This document shows, one piece after another, positions 46,166 to 56,825 of a stretch of 64,000 nucleotides of DNA. This DNA comes from Linyphia triangularis. Lineage: Eukaryota; Arthropoda; Arachnida; Araneae; Linyphiidae. Position numbers and translations under genes: made by a program. Every line of letters starts with the position of its first letter. Positions within the stretch are counted from its first letter, which is position 1. Location of the stretch: the NCBI GenBank assembly GCA_963978545.1, contig OZ021732.1:29418123-29482122 (forward strand), in the 5' to 3' direction. The notes below the pieces were generated by a model, which saw only the letters and a program-made list of their open reading frames with translations, was not told the DNA's origin and did no database searches.

Positions 46166-48663
46166 TTTAAAAACTTGGTAACTAGAATATTTACAATGCA
46201 CAATGTATGATTAGTATTTCGAAAAGCTACTTACATCACGGATTTTATAAAGAAGCTCACAATGAATACAGTTCAATGCATATTGCCACGCCATCAGAGA
46301 AGTAAAAACAATTAGTCAAAGAGGAACAATGTATATATTTATGTACATAATTAGATCTGATTGCCTTGGCAAAGAACACGATACCTTTCTTTTTTATAAT
46401 CTGTTCATAACCAAGATTGTAATTGGGAAAAAGATGGATTGTCAAAAAGTACCCCAAACCCACTTGTTGAGAAAATATTTCTTTTGACTGCCTAATTTTG
46501 TTTGGGATACCTCATGAAATCGTTTTTATAAAAACATCAATTTACTCTTTAAGACTCTTAAGAGAAGAACTTTTAGTTATGAAAATGAAGATCATTAAAT
46601 GCATTATTATACGAAGTGTTTAAACATTTCCTATATAATGGTGTGTGTATAAGTTTCTGTTCAAGAACAATGTGTGAGATACATCTAATTTGTAGTAATA
46701 ATTAATTGGGAGTAATAACAAATATTAAGTTCATGCCTGTATACAAACGTATTTTTAAGAATTAAGATGAGTATGTTTATAGCTAAAAATAGGAAAACTT
46801 AATTATTTAATGGCTGAAACTTATCTTTTCAATGCTAAAAATCTAGTTCATGCTGTCAATTTTAAATTATCATTGAAACACCTAAATTAAAAATAATGTG
46901 AAAACTGTTATGTTTTGCAACTGGTTAACGTAGTTTCCGAAACTTAATATATCCTGACTATTTTAATATACTTAAACTTCGGCAAAACTACCTTTTTAAT
47001 TTTCAATAGTTAAGTAAATTTGATAAAATAATTACATAATTTTTTTTTTTACCAAGTTTTAATTTTTTAGTTTACTTCATTAAACGTTGAAGATTTTTCA
47101 AGTACTTCTTACCTAACTAAAAATTCAATTTCAACATTCAAAGCTCGTTAAATATGTGGGAGAAAGGAAAGAATGTTTTTTTAACAACTATATGATATAT
47201 TCTAATATTTCCATTAAGTAAAAGCATTGTTAATCAAATATGTTACTTTAGCACTTAGAGCATATTTTTTCTTTATTAAAATTACAGGTTTTTTTTTTGG
47301 TAGTCTACATTAAGAATACTTAAAAATAGACTGATCACACCTGTATGAAAAATACTTTTACTGACTTGAAATGTTTTTAAATGCTTTTTGGTGTATTTTT
47401 GAGCATGTGTCTTCATAATTGAGTTATTCATGTGACACTTTTTATACAAGAGATATTTTTTCTTCTTTCAATTAATTTGCAAATGCTACTCTATATAGGC
47501 TATCCATCTGATTGGGATTCAAAAGAATTGTAAATTTGATCGGCATATCTTGTTAGATGTTAAATAACTTAAGATGAAATTTAGTGGTTATAAGAACGCA
47601 TTTTTTTTAGTAAAAATCAACCACGATGCTAGCTGAATTCGACGCTCAAAATACATTCTGTTTCAATTTCCAGTAAATCGTACTGAAATTTTATTCAGTT
47701 TCTTGATTATAAAAGTAAAATTTTGTAGTGGGTATAACTTTGTTAAATAAATATTATTAGTCTAGTCTTCAAAAACAGAAATTTAATTTAAACACTATGC
47801 AGGAGGTCGTAATCCTTTTATCTAATCAAGTGAATTATTTAATTAAGATTTCAAATCTAATTAATATTTCATGGCTATAACGAAAATAATATAACTGAAT
47901 TGTCATTTTAAACATCCTTATAAAAATAGCTTTCACATCAAGGTCCCATACTCAAACTGTTCCCTGTCCATTCAGATTATCATGTTTCTAAACAGTCAAA
48001 GATTAATGATGTCTTAGTATTAAGTAAGTCCACCCCCTTCCCAAACAGCTTTGCCACTCAGTATTTGATCATCACAAAAGTATCGGGGTAGGAAAGTATA
48101 TATTACCTTCAGATCTATTGCAGTGGTTCCCAGCTTATAAGATTTCACTCTCGGAAGTCGCGAACTATAAGAATTTTTGAATGGTTGATCAGAGATATCA
48201 CATATCGAGAGAACCTTAAACTGTAATCTCAGATGACTTAACTTAGAAATACCCACGAATCACGAAGTGTTAATTCAGCATTTAAAAGCTTTATTATGGA
48301 TTCGGATATAGCCAGCAATCTTAAACTTAAGCATGTCTTACTTAAGAAACTGTCATTCAATTTTTTTTAAAGAAAAGAAAAAAAAAAAAGACCCATTTGA
48401 CACTTATAGTTTGTAAATAAGGATTATTTAAGAGAACCACCATTCGACCAAATATAAAATTCCACATCTTGATTTGATTAAAGCATTTTTATCATCATTT
48501 TGTTAGATAATAAATTTAGATTTTTTGGCAATTAAGAAGCCGATGAAATTGAGAAATCGAAATAATGTTTTTCTGAGAGCCATAAACGTAGGGAATCACT
48601 GAGCTATTGCAGGATAATTGAAGAAACAAAAGGTAGCCGTAATAATAGTATTAATTGGTGATA
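46166..48663. other. no gene seen; PKC intron
   Basis: AT-rich. A single hAT-like end (gcagtggttcccagc) is visible at about 48120 without a partner. No coding similarity. Confidence 0.45.
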
Positions 48664-49052
48664 TACACAGGGTAGGTCAAAAATTAATGACATATTTTAA
48701 ATATCAATATAAATCAACAAAGTTTCAAATAAGAGTGATTTGTTGTGAAAAGTTTGATATTTTTTCAAAAAATATAAAAAAAATAATTCAAAATTTTATT
48801 CACAGATGGCGCTGTATACAAAAAAAAAAAAAAAAAAACATAAGAACAAGAATAGAAAAAGTTACAGTGCGAACCTGTGTTCTTTAAGAAGAGACAGCAC
48901 CATCTATGTAAGAATTTAAGTACTAATTTTTGAAAAAACTTTTTGGAAAAATCCTCTTACAATCATGACGTCGCACTCTGACATGTGAATTTGTCGATTT
49001 TATATTAATTTTTGAAATGCGTCAAGCTTTTGTTGTTTGGACCACCTTCTAT
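48664..49052. mobile_element. degenerate mariner-type foldback element in the proximal PKC 3' UTR
   Basis: The left end cagggtaggtcaaaaattaatgac pairs loosely with the reversed right end agaaggtggtccaaacaac, and both continue into caaaaattaat-type sequence. Inside, cacagatggcgctgt (about 48801) and gacagcaccatctatg (about 48893) are inverted copies. The right end is about 31 bp beyond the proximal PKC stop codon. It resembles the foldback at 56069-56445, which has the same agatggcg motif. The borders are approximate. Confidence 0.5.
48795..48800 (-). promoter_or_regulatory. candidate poly(A) signal AATAAA for the proximal PKC isoform
   Basis: On the minus strand, tgAATAAAattttg lies about 285 nt after the proximal stop codon, inside the foldback element. 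It is the first AATAAA in that direction. Use is unproven. Confidence 0.4.
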
Positions 49053-49083
49053 TAAATATATATAGAATAGATGGATTTTTTTT

Positions 49084-49260
49084 TTAGACTTCCGTGATCT
49101 CTTTCGATTGCACTGGCGGCACATAGAAGGGGTTGACAAAAGTGAATCCTGCAAACTCGTTGCCGCTGAGGTTGTCCAGGACAGAGGAGTCGGCCGGGGT
49201 GAGCGTGATTTTGGCATTTGTGAAGACGGGGTCGAAATTTTCCCCTGCACGTGCATTCTT
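49084..49260 (-). CDS. PKC proximal alternative last exon (long V5 tail with PDZ ligand)
   Basis: The exon follows an acceptor ttttttgcctgcag at 49261 and encodes 58 residues to a TAA at 49084-49086. It starts KNARAGENFDPVF and has the turn motif LTPAD (20-24) and the hydrophobic motif FAGFTF (36-41, Thr in place of the usual Ser). It continues past NPFYVPP to end QSKEITEV. The first 41 positions align without gaps with the distal last exon, and both start in phase 0, so the two are alternatives after the donor at 53981. The final T-E-V fits the class I PDZ-ligand pattern (S/T-x-hydrophobic), as in PKC alpha and Drosophila eye-PKC. No donor was seen before its stop, so it is taken as a terminal exon. 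Confidence 0.94.
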   Translation of the reverse strand, partial: KNARAGENFDPVFTNAKITLTPADSSVLDNLSGNEFAGFTFVNPFYVPPVQSKEITEV

Positions 49261-49843
49261 CTGCAGGCAAAAAAGAAACAAAAGGACAAGAAAAGAGTAA
49301 GTAAATAATAGAGAAGCTTGCATCAAATTAAAAACAGAACAAAGAGGAAATTATAAGTATTGGTTGGTGTGTTAAAAACGAATATTCAGGTGCTTAAGCT
49401 GAGCTCTTAATATTGTACTTCAAGTGGATATTTTATCAAATAGTATTGCACTTTTACATGCTTAGAGCGAGAACATGCAAGTGCTATCGAGAAAGGAGGT
49501 TTTTAATTTTGTACTTTGGTTTAAATGGAAGGAATATTTTTTATGAAAAGTCGATTAAATGCATTTGACGAAAATCTTCGCATGAGGCATTTTAACAATT
49601 TTTAGAAATAACTTTGAAACTAGATTCGTCAAAAAAAAAAAAAAAAAAATATTGCATTTTAAAATGAAATTGTTGCTAAATAATTTGTCAAGTAAAAACA
49701 CACAATATTTGAAATAATTACTGCTGCAAAATAATAAACTAATTTTGTATTAATATAGTTAGTGTTTACTATAACGTGCATCTTATTAAGGGGAAAATAT
49801 TTGTTTACAGATTAAAATTAACTTTTATTGAATTGAAGTGAAA
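49261..49843. other. PKC intron, no gene seen
   Basis: Pyrimidine-rich on the minus strand next to the proximal acceptor; otherwise AT-rich with an A run near 49631-49649. Confidence 0.5.
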
Positions 49844-50258
49844 CTGCTAGAGGAGATCACTTCCTATACTCGCTATGTTACAATCTTCTAACCCAGTTCA
49901 TTTAGAAACTACTTTGTATAAAACCTTGAAATTTGGTGAGTAGGTGCGAAAATGATCACTTAATAAAATAACATAATTTAAAAACTCCTAAATAGCGTCC
50001 ATAATTTTATACTTGAAATCCTTACGTCAATGTATATACAGTGCTCCACCTACCATAGTCTTGCTTTTTTTAATTTTCATTTATAAAATAAAATATATTA
50101 TACGCTATTCTCGAGTTTTTAATTTATGTCATTTCATTAAGTGATCATTTTCGTACCTATTCACCAAATTTCAAGGTTTTATACAAAGTAGTTTCCTAAA
50201 TGAACTGGGTCAGAAGATTGCAACATAGCGAGTATAGGAAATGATCCGTAACTAGGAG
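49844..50258. mobile_element. intronic foldback element
   Basis: Inverted arms of roughly 140 bp run from the segment with tcctatactcgctatgtta (49862) through cagttcatttagaaactac and gaaaatgatcacttaataaaat. The reversed counterparts lie at 50105-50245, with about 100 bp of loop between. Arm identity is high by eye. TSD and tips were not resolved. Confidence 0.7.
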
Positions 50259-51099
50259 TTCGTCTTAAGTAAATTCAGTAAGCTACAAAAACACGAACCA
50301 GTACAAAATCACATCAGATGTGCATGCTTATATTAGTAAGAGTGTGTGTTAAGATGAAAATACAAAATTATTTAAGCATAACTGGTGTTAAACTTTTAGG
50401 CAATATCTGAAACCAAAACAAGGCACTTCGGACATACACATAACGTTTTCAAACACACACAAAAAAAGCATTTATTTGGCAGGGTTTAAAAGCAAAGCAA
50501 TCCCGCATGTAGTCCAAGTGGGTTTGGATGTATATTCTCGTAATTATCATTTACGTCAGAAAGAGTTGTGTGGTCAGCAATGCTCTCAAATTAACTTTGC
50601 TTACTGGAAGATTGTTTTCTTTTAGAATACATGGGCCATTCTTTCGAAACGACCGTTTTACATTTTGAAATTTTGAGAATATCAATTTCAGGTACATTTA
50701 GGCAATTTTTAGGAAGCTGAGGACTGTACCTTTATAAAAATATGCAGGCATTTATGAAGCCCATGAATTTATTTTAAAGACAATTATGCTAAACACGTGA
50801 ATTAGGCGGATAATATCTTTAACATCATAAATCATATAAAATAGTAGGACAATAATTATGGACCAGTCGTGACTTAACATAAATGCACTAAACAGTTCAT
50901 TTTCAGCTTAACTTTTTAAATAAGATAAATGTTTTTGTAGAATGGAAAACGCAATTTTTTATCCATACTTATCTAAAAACTCACACTCAAAATAAAGTTA
51001 ATATCGCAGAATATTAAAGGAACGAATATTTAAAAGTCTCAGTAAAATATTCAAAAATAAACTAATTAAGGGCATCAAAATGTTGGTATGAGGATGGTA
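50259..51099. other. no gene seen; PKC intron
   Basis: AT-rich with no recognisable structure. Confidence 0.5.
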
Positions 51100-52645
51100 C
51101 ACCGCGTTGCATAATGATAGAACCACCATGTATTTTCAGCCTAGCATACAGTAATTGGAATAAATGATTGAAATAAATATTTTTATTGAAAATATACAAA
51201 ATAAGAATGACAATAACAAAGTAAAAACATTACTCATGTTTATATTTTCATGTAATAAAATAAAAAATAAAAATTTTAGGTTGCAAAATGATAGTACCAC
51301 CCCTACTTTTTAGTGGAATAATCGATTCCAGGGAAGAATGCGCAGTTGGGTTTCAACAAACAGGTATATAAAAGCTTCGTTTGATCAACTAACGTAACCT
51401 TACTTGCATTTATTGTGAGCACGCATAGTTTATTGATTTGAAAAGGTGTCACTAAGTATGGGTAGGAAAAAAACGCTATCTGATTTTGAAAAAGGACAAA
51501 TTGCGGCTTTGAACCAAGCAGGTTTATCTTCACGGAATTTAGCAAGACATATTGGACGTCAATAATTTTCTACATCTTGGATCCAAATATGGGACAAAGG
51601 AATCCACTGGAAGACCTCGAAAGCTAACAAAGCGGCAAGAAAGGTTAGTTGTAAAGAAGTTAAAAGCTGGTGAAACATTGAACAGACTATCACGGGACCC
51701 CACCATCAAAGTTCAACTTTATCCAGAATAGCTCGACGGAACGAACATCTTGAGTACACGAAAATGAAAACGCAACCGACACTTACAGATCTTCACAAAC
51801 GGAAAAGGATGCAATGGGCTAAAGAACACATGACTTGGAAAGAACAGTGGACTCGAGTAGTGTTGAGCGACGAAAAAAAATTCAATCTAGATGGTCCTGA
51901 CGGGTGGGCATTCTATTGGAGGGATCTCCGAAATGAGCCACACATTTTTTCTAAGAGACAGTGTGGGGGAGGATCGTTAATGGTTCGGGCTGGATTTGGC
52001 AATGCTGGACGGACTAACATTGCCTTCCCTACTGGTTGAATGCAATGCTTGATAGCAATAGACTATCAAGACTTGTTGGGAAAAAATTTGTTGCCTTTTG
52101 GAGAAGAAATTGGAGGTCCATTTTGGAAGTTCCAACAGGACAATGCTAGTATTCATGTTGCAAACTCGTCTTGGGAATGGTTCCTGGACAACGGAGTGCA
52201 GGTAATCGAATGGCCTGCTTTTTCTCCTGACATGAACCCCATGGAAAACATCTGGGGTATTCTAAGCAGGGCCATATACGCCAACGGCAAGCAGTATTCA
52301 ACGGTTCAAGAATTGAAAGACCCCATTATTACAGAATGGGAAAATCTGAATGCAGATATACTCAAACGCTTAGTCGAAAGAATGCCTAATCGAATTTTTG
52401 AACTTGTAACCAAAAAGGGTGCTCTTACAAAGTATTAACTGAAAGTGGTTCTATCATTTTGCAACCTAAAATTTGTATTTTTTATTTTATTACATGAAAA
52501 TATAAACATGAGTAATGTTTTTACTTTGTTATTGTCATTCTTATTTTGTATATTTTCAATAAAAATATTTATTTCAATCATTTATTCCAATTACTGTATG
52601 CTAGGCTGAAAATACATGGTGGTTCTATCATTATGAAACGCGGTG
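51100..52645 (+). mobile_element. Tc1-like transposon with about 200-bp inverted repeats
   Basis: TA flanks both ends (51098-51099 and 52646-52647). The termini CACCGCGTTGCATAATGATA and, reversed, CACCGCGTTTCATAATGATA extend as nearly identical arms of about 200 bp. Each arm ends with an inner copy of the motif (ggttgcaaaatgatagtacc on the left, inverted on the right), so the ends have the IR/DR layout. Arm identity is very high, suggesting a fairly recent insertion in the PKC intron upstream of the proximal last exon. Confidence 0.93.
51458..52438 (+). pseudogene. Tc1-like DD34E transposase, lightly broken
   Basis: It starts MGRKKTLSDFEKGQIAALNQ at 51458. The frame is lost after LARHIGR; shifted frames then encode PRKLTKRQERLVVKKLKAGE. 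The main frame resumes at MKTQPTLTDLHKRKRMQWAK (51764). The catalytic residues are visible: VLSDEKKFNLDGPDGWAFYW (first Asp), FWKFQQDNASIHVANSSWEW (second Asp) and DMNPMENIWGIL (Glu), the last two separated by 34 residues, hence DD34E. A single in-frame TGA at 52037-52039 splits the catalytic half, and the reading continues to a TAA at 52436-52438. The damage is one frame break plus one or two stops, far less than in the element at 29749. Confidence 0.9.
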
Positions 52646-53981
52646 TATAACATGAATGGTAATGACATTTCACCATATGTAGCAATCATTACGTAAAAAA
52701 TTATAACTTTTTTCTTTTTAAATTGCAAATTTGAAACATAAGTTCATCTAACAAAAGGATGCATCAAATAATGAGACTAAATATTATTTTCAATATAATT
52801 AAATAATATTAAGGATGATAATAGTAGCATAAAAATATTAAGGATGATAATAGCAGCATAAAAAATATTAAGGATGATAATAGCAGCATAAAAAATATTT
52901 TTTACTAACCATCAGCTTCTATAATTCTAACTAAGATTTATAAAGTTATTTCGAAGCAGTATTATTATTCCAATCACAACTCTAAATTGGGTAATTCTCC
53001 CATAGTATGTTACTTGAATCAGAAGTATCATTTAGTGGTCAAGAAAGGATGTAAAAACTATTGGATGGTAATGACACGCAATGGCAAGTTAAAAAACTAC
53101 AGTAATATTTTTTAAATACTTTTCAAATGGAAAGCTCCATATTTTTGTAATGAAAATGTATTACATTTAATAAATTTTTTTTTCTCAAAATATTCATTAA
53201 ATTTTATACAGTATCTATCGACCTTGAAAGACTAAATTTGTTAAAAGGTACAGTTGATAGTGATAACATTTCAATATTAATTGAATGGTTTTCAGAAAAG
53301 TAAATGGAAAAAAATCCAAGTAAAATGTTTTTAATTTGTCTATGTCTATTGACAGATATTGAAAACATAAAAATTATTCTTCAATATGCTTTATTATGGG
53401 TTTGTGGCATTGGACAGCACAAAAGACGTTTCGGCAGAATACCCCACATAAAATAAGCGTGCATCTAAGTATCATAGAATGCAATACAATCTATGGAAAA
53501 CAAACCCGGTTTTTGTTGAATGTAAATACAATGACATTACTATTGAGGTACCGTATAAATTGTGGTCTTAAGATATTATAATAATACCTTTAAGGATAAT
53601 AAGAGAAAAGAGGAAGTTACTCTGTAATCAAGAACGAATTTTTTCGTATTAAGATTTTTAATGAAAGTGACCGAACTGATGTGCATTTTCTGCTAAAAGC
53701 AAGCTATCAACCCTTCTATCTTTAAATAAAGATGGAGTATCCTTCCAATAAACTCAGCAAAATATTTAGTGATGAAAAATTGCTTATTTGTTGCCTTGTT
53801 CCACAATAAGGTAGCACGAAATTTAGCGTTTATTTAATGAAAAAAAAAAGATTACTGTTGTCCGAATTTACTATTTAATTTTTGATTTAAGAATTTCTCT
53901 TCGGGGTTGTTTATGCGTAAGAATAGTTATGAATGTTCATTAAAAATATTTTCAGTTAGTGAAAGTATAAAATGAACCTAC
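52646..53981. other. PKC intron; three-copy minisatellite
   Basis: AT-rich. At 52807-52900 a unit of about 32 bp (aatattaaggatgataatag followed by agcataaaa) is repeated three times with few changes. No gene was seen. Confidence 0.7.
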
Positions 53982-54122
53982 TATTTTCGGTTTGAACGGT
54001 GGCTGTACTTCTTTGTTCTCTATTTTGTCCCAGCTTATTCTTCTAAAGAATGGATGTATACGAACATCTTCTTCGCCTTTAATACCGCTGCCTAGGCGTT
54101 TATCAGGATTCTTTGTAAGGAA
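53982..54122 (-). CDS. PKC exon: end of kinase domain C-lobe
   Basis: 47 codons between acceptor ttccttttag (54123) and donor GTAGGT (from 53981). It encodes FLTKNPDKRLGSG, then EEDVRIHPFFRRISWDKIEN, and ends KEVQPPFKPKI. This is the standard C-lobe end of conventional PKCs (KRLGCG...HPFF..IDW..LE...I.PP.KPK), with Ser in place of the usual Cys in RLGCG. The exon ends in phase 0 precisely where the vertebrate PRKCB transcript switches to alternative V5 exons. Its donor is shared by the two last exons at 49084-49260 and 12140-12292. Confidence 0.97.
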
Positions 54123-54442
54123 CTAAAAGGAAAAAAACAACATAATATAGGTTCAAAAATAGATGCAGCTTATAATCCAACTGTATATTAAATTTATAAA
54201 AAAAAAAAAAAAAACGGTTATTTTTTAGAGCTGAAATAACCATTATTATGTTATTTATTTTTAGTGATCGTAGAGGAAATTCGTAGTATGGATTCAAAAA
54301 TAAATAAAAATGAAATTGTTCTTCCTTCATTACAAACTAGACCGGTAGAATAAAAAAAAATGAAAGAATAAGCAAATAAATATAGTGAACTTTGAAGACT
54401 ATTAATTTAAATAATATTAGTTTCGAAATAGCTCATTTTAAA

Positions 54443-54572
54443 GCATACTAAGTTTTAGTAAATACAACAAATGAGAAATAGCTGTTTAATATACTAAATT
54501 TAACGGGGCATACTAAGTTTTAGTAAATTCAACAAGTGTGAAACAGCTATTTAATATATTAAATTTAACGGG
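54443..54572 (+). repeat. two-copy tandem repeat, 65 bp
   Basis: gcatactaagttttagtaaa begins at 54443 and again at 54508. Both copies run through tagctatttaatatattaaa-type sequence to tttaacggg. Confidence 0.85.
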
Positions 54573-54664
54573 TAGTTGATTGAAAGAGTTGAAACAAAAT
54601 GATTTGGTATGCCTGTTCAAAATCGTACGCATTTCCTTAGTATATGTGTGATATTGTAAAATTA

Positions 54665-54887
54665 TTAACCCTTTGCGCTCGAGCGGCGCCTCTCAGGCAC
54701 CACATGATTAGATGCCGCAACACGAGAAGACTACTAAGTTTGATGCGGAAATTCGATGCAAAGGCAAATGACTGTGTTTAGTTTCTATGAAGTGAATGCG
54801 TAACCTCAAACCGAACCAAAAATGCCACGAAATGTCTCGAGTTGCTGGTCCCTCCGCGAGAAAAAGGGCTTGAGTACAAAGGGTTAA
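54665..54887. mobile_element. piggyBac-like MITE
   Basis: TTAA at 54665-54668 and 54884-54887, with inverted ends CCCTTTGCGCTCGAGCGGCG and, reversed, CCCTTTGTACTCAAGCCC. The interior is GC-richer than its surroundings and non-coding. A CCCTTTG start with a TTAA target is typical of piggyBac-type MITEs. Confidence 0.85.
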
Positions 54888-55267
54888 TCTTTAATACTTT
54901 ATCAGTTATTATAGACAGTGATGTGCCACTTTCAGCCCTAAGGCTATTCGGATGTAGGTATGATGCTAGTGTATGAAAAAATAGTTTCAGAATACAATGA
55001 AGAAAAATTAACATTAGTCTTTTTTTTACGAACATTAAATGGCCTCCCCAGGTTTCCCATTTTAATGTACCTCTATATTTAAAAAAAATTCCCGTTATAT
55101 AAACGCAAATGCAAAAGAAGTTGACCAACTATGATGCCCGGCAAGATTGGTCCAGCTAAAAGTAATCAATGCTGGCATAATGCGCCAAAGAAATTAGTCA
55201 ATATCAATTTAAAATTTAAGAAACAAAGTATCGGAAAAATTAATATAAAAGTCAAAGTTGAAATATT

Positions 55268-55396
55268 TTAATGGGTGGAAACATTCCACAAAAACTTACT
55301 CGCGGTCTGTCAGACCGCATACAGCAGTTAAAGGTTAAACCACATTGGCTCTTTAGACCGGAATAGTGCTAAATTCCGTGGCAGTCAACGTGTTAA
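55268..55396. mobile_element. piggyBac-like end fragments with a hairpin
   Basis: The right border is TTAA (55393-55396), preceded by the inverted CACGTTGACTGCCACGG end. Near 55302-55320 gcggtctgtcagaccgc forms a perfect short hairpin. Candidate left TTAA sites exist at 55268 and 55327. The LINE fragment stops exactly at this border, so the element seems to have inserted into it. Confidence 0.5.
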
Positions 55397-55612
55397 GATA
55401 TGGTGACCAAACCTGTACTGCATATTCAAGATGCAATCTAACTAATCCCCTATACAATGGTAGAATGATGTATTGGAATGTAGTAAAAACACTTCTTTTA
55501 ATAAATCCTAACATCCGGTTAGTCTTTTTACTGGCTACTTCACATTGATGAACCAGTTTAAAATCTCCATTAACCAACATTTTTCGATCTTTTAATATGC
55601 CTAAATCGTATC
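55395..55612 (-). pseudogene. non-LTR retrotransposon (CR1/L2/Jockey-type) reverse transcriptase fragment
   Basis: The minus frame reads YDLGILKDRKMLVNGDFKLV, then KKTNRMLGFIKRSV and ILPLYRGLVRLHLEYAVQVW. This is the thumb-region block of CR1/L2/Jockey-type reverse transcriptases (DLGV..D..L.F..H......KAN..LGFI.R.F......L.LY..LVRP.LEY....W.P). It is cut off at the piggyBac-like end. The fragment is on the same strand as the PKC gene. Confidence 0.85.
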
Positions 55613-55908
55613 TTTTTAACCATTTCAACTCTATAGCTACTAGTATGCAGGCTTGTTTATCAGTTATTATTTTACGCAGAAACCACCAAATAAAGCTTCT
55701 CGTTATAGAAACCAACCCTTTATTTATTTATGATTATTTTAGTTTTATGCATTAAATCAATTGGCAATTTGTTATATATAAATAAAAAATTTGTTTTGCT
55801 GTTTGTTTGGAGTTTAAAATGAGGAAAATCAACGGAGATTTGGAATTTTTGATGACTCCTATTGAGAGATTGCATCACTAGACAGGGTTAATCAAGTTTG
55901 ATACTTAC

Positions 55909-56016
55909 CCCTTTGAGAACTTCTTTCGATTCTTTGGAAAGGGATTTGGGATATGAAACATTGTGGTCTGTGATGGATGCGAAAAGCTCTTCTTCGTCTT
56001 CGCCATCAAAGGGAGG
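55909..56016 (-). CDS. PKC exon: kinase C-lobe
   Basis: 36 codons between acceptor tctctttag (56017) and donor GTAAGT (from 55908), phase 0 at both ends. It encodes [20 protein letters not shown], then [16 protein letters not shown]. This is the PFEGEDEDELFQSI...YPKSLSKEA segment of conventional PKCs, following the GQ of the exon at 57671-57751 and preceding FLTKNP of the next exon. All expected positions are present. Confidence 0.97.
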
Positions 56017-56068
56017 CTAAAGAGAAGAGTATATATAGATATTGTCAAAAGCATAAAAATATAAAATA

Positions 56069-56445
56069 CAGGATGATCCGTCAACAGAACATTTGAAAAA
56101 TTGATAATTTATGAAAACTTGGATAGTAGGACGATGCAGGTTTCACCAAAATGTTCAGGGGGTGAACTATTTTTTTTTAACAAAGAGAAAAAAAATAGTT
56201 TTTTTTATTGATTAATAGATGGCGTTGAAGGTATCTGTGAGCAACTGACCAATATCATCTAAGTAGGCTAAAGGTTTCGAATCATTGATATTTTGATGAA
56301 AAACGCCGTCTATTAGTAATGTGAGAAAAAAAAATTGCTATATTTTTTCCTAATGAGCATTTTTTGGGAAAACTGCATGGTTTTAATGTCAGATGATAGT
56401 GAATTACCAAATTTTCAAACTTCTTGTTACCTTTACTTTATCATG
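56069..56445. mobile_element. degenerate foldback MITE in PKC intron
   Basis: Inverted arms: gatgcaggtttcaccaaaatg on the left pairs with catgcagttttcccaaaaaatg reversed on the right, and attaatagatggcgttgaag with attactaatagacggcgttt near the centre. It shares the agatggcg motif and layout with the element at 48664-49052. The borders are approximate. Confidence 0.5.
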
Positions 56446-56739
56446 CTATGGTGAAATACCAGGTAAGAATACCAGCTAAGATTACGGCCGCGCTTTTAAC
56501 AAAGATTTCATGGTATTTTTTCTAGGTTTTCATCGCATGTAACACACATATTCCTAAAGATGATGGCTAATTTGGTGAAAAATAAAGTGGCTTATTAATT
56601 TCTTGAAAGACAGTAGTGAGTAAATTTCAATGTTCGCAACTCTAATTCAATTTTTTATTTAAAAAAAATTGTTTAGAATAAATGAATGTAATCTTTAAAA
56701 AATAAGAATACCAAGAAACCAGACATAAGACATTAATCT

Positions 56740-56742
<3 letters not shown>

Positions 56743-56779
<37 letters not shown>
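56743..56779. repeat. poly(A) run
   Basis: Uninterrupted A tract of about 37 bases on the plus strand; no attached element was identified. Confidence 0.8.
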
Positions 56780-56781
<2 letters not shown>

Positions 56782-56825
56782 CTTCGTATTTTTAAAAATC
56801 CCTATGTTATCAACTAAAGCCCAGG

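Larger units (their letters stand above)
54123..55908. other. PKC intron rich in repeats
   Basis: Holds a two-copy 65-bp tandem repeat, a piggyBac-like MITE and a LINE fragment, each listed separately. The rest is AT-rich without genes. Confidence 0.6.
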
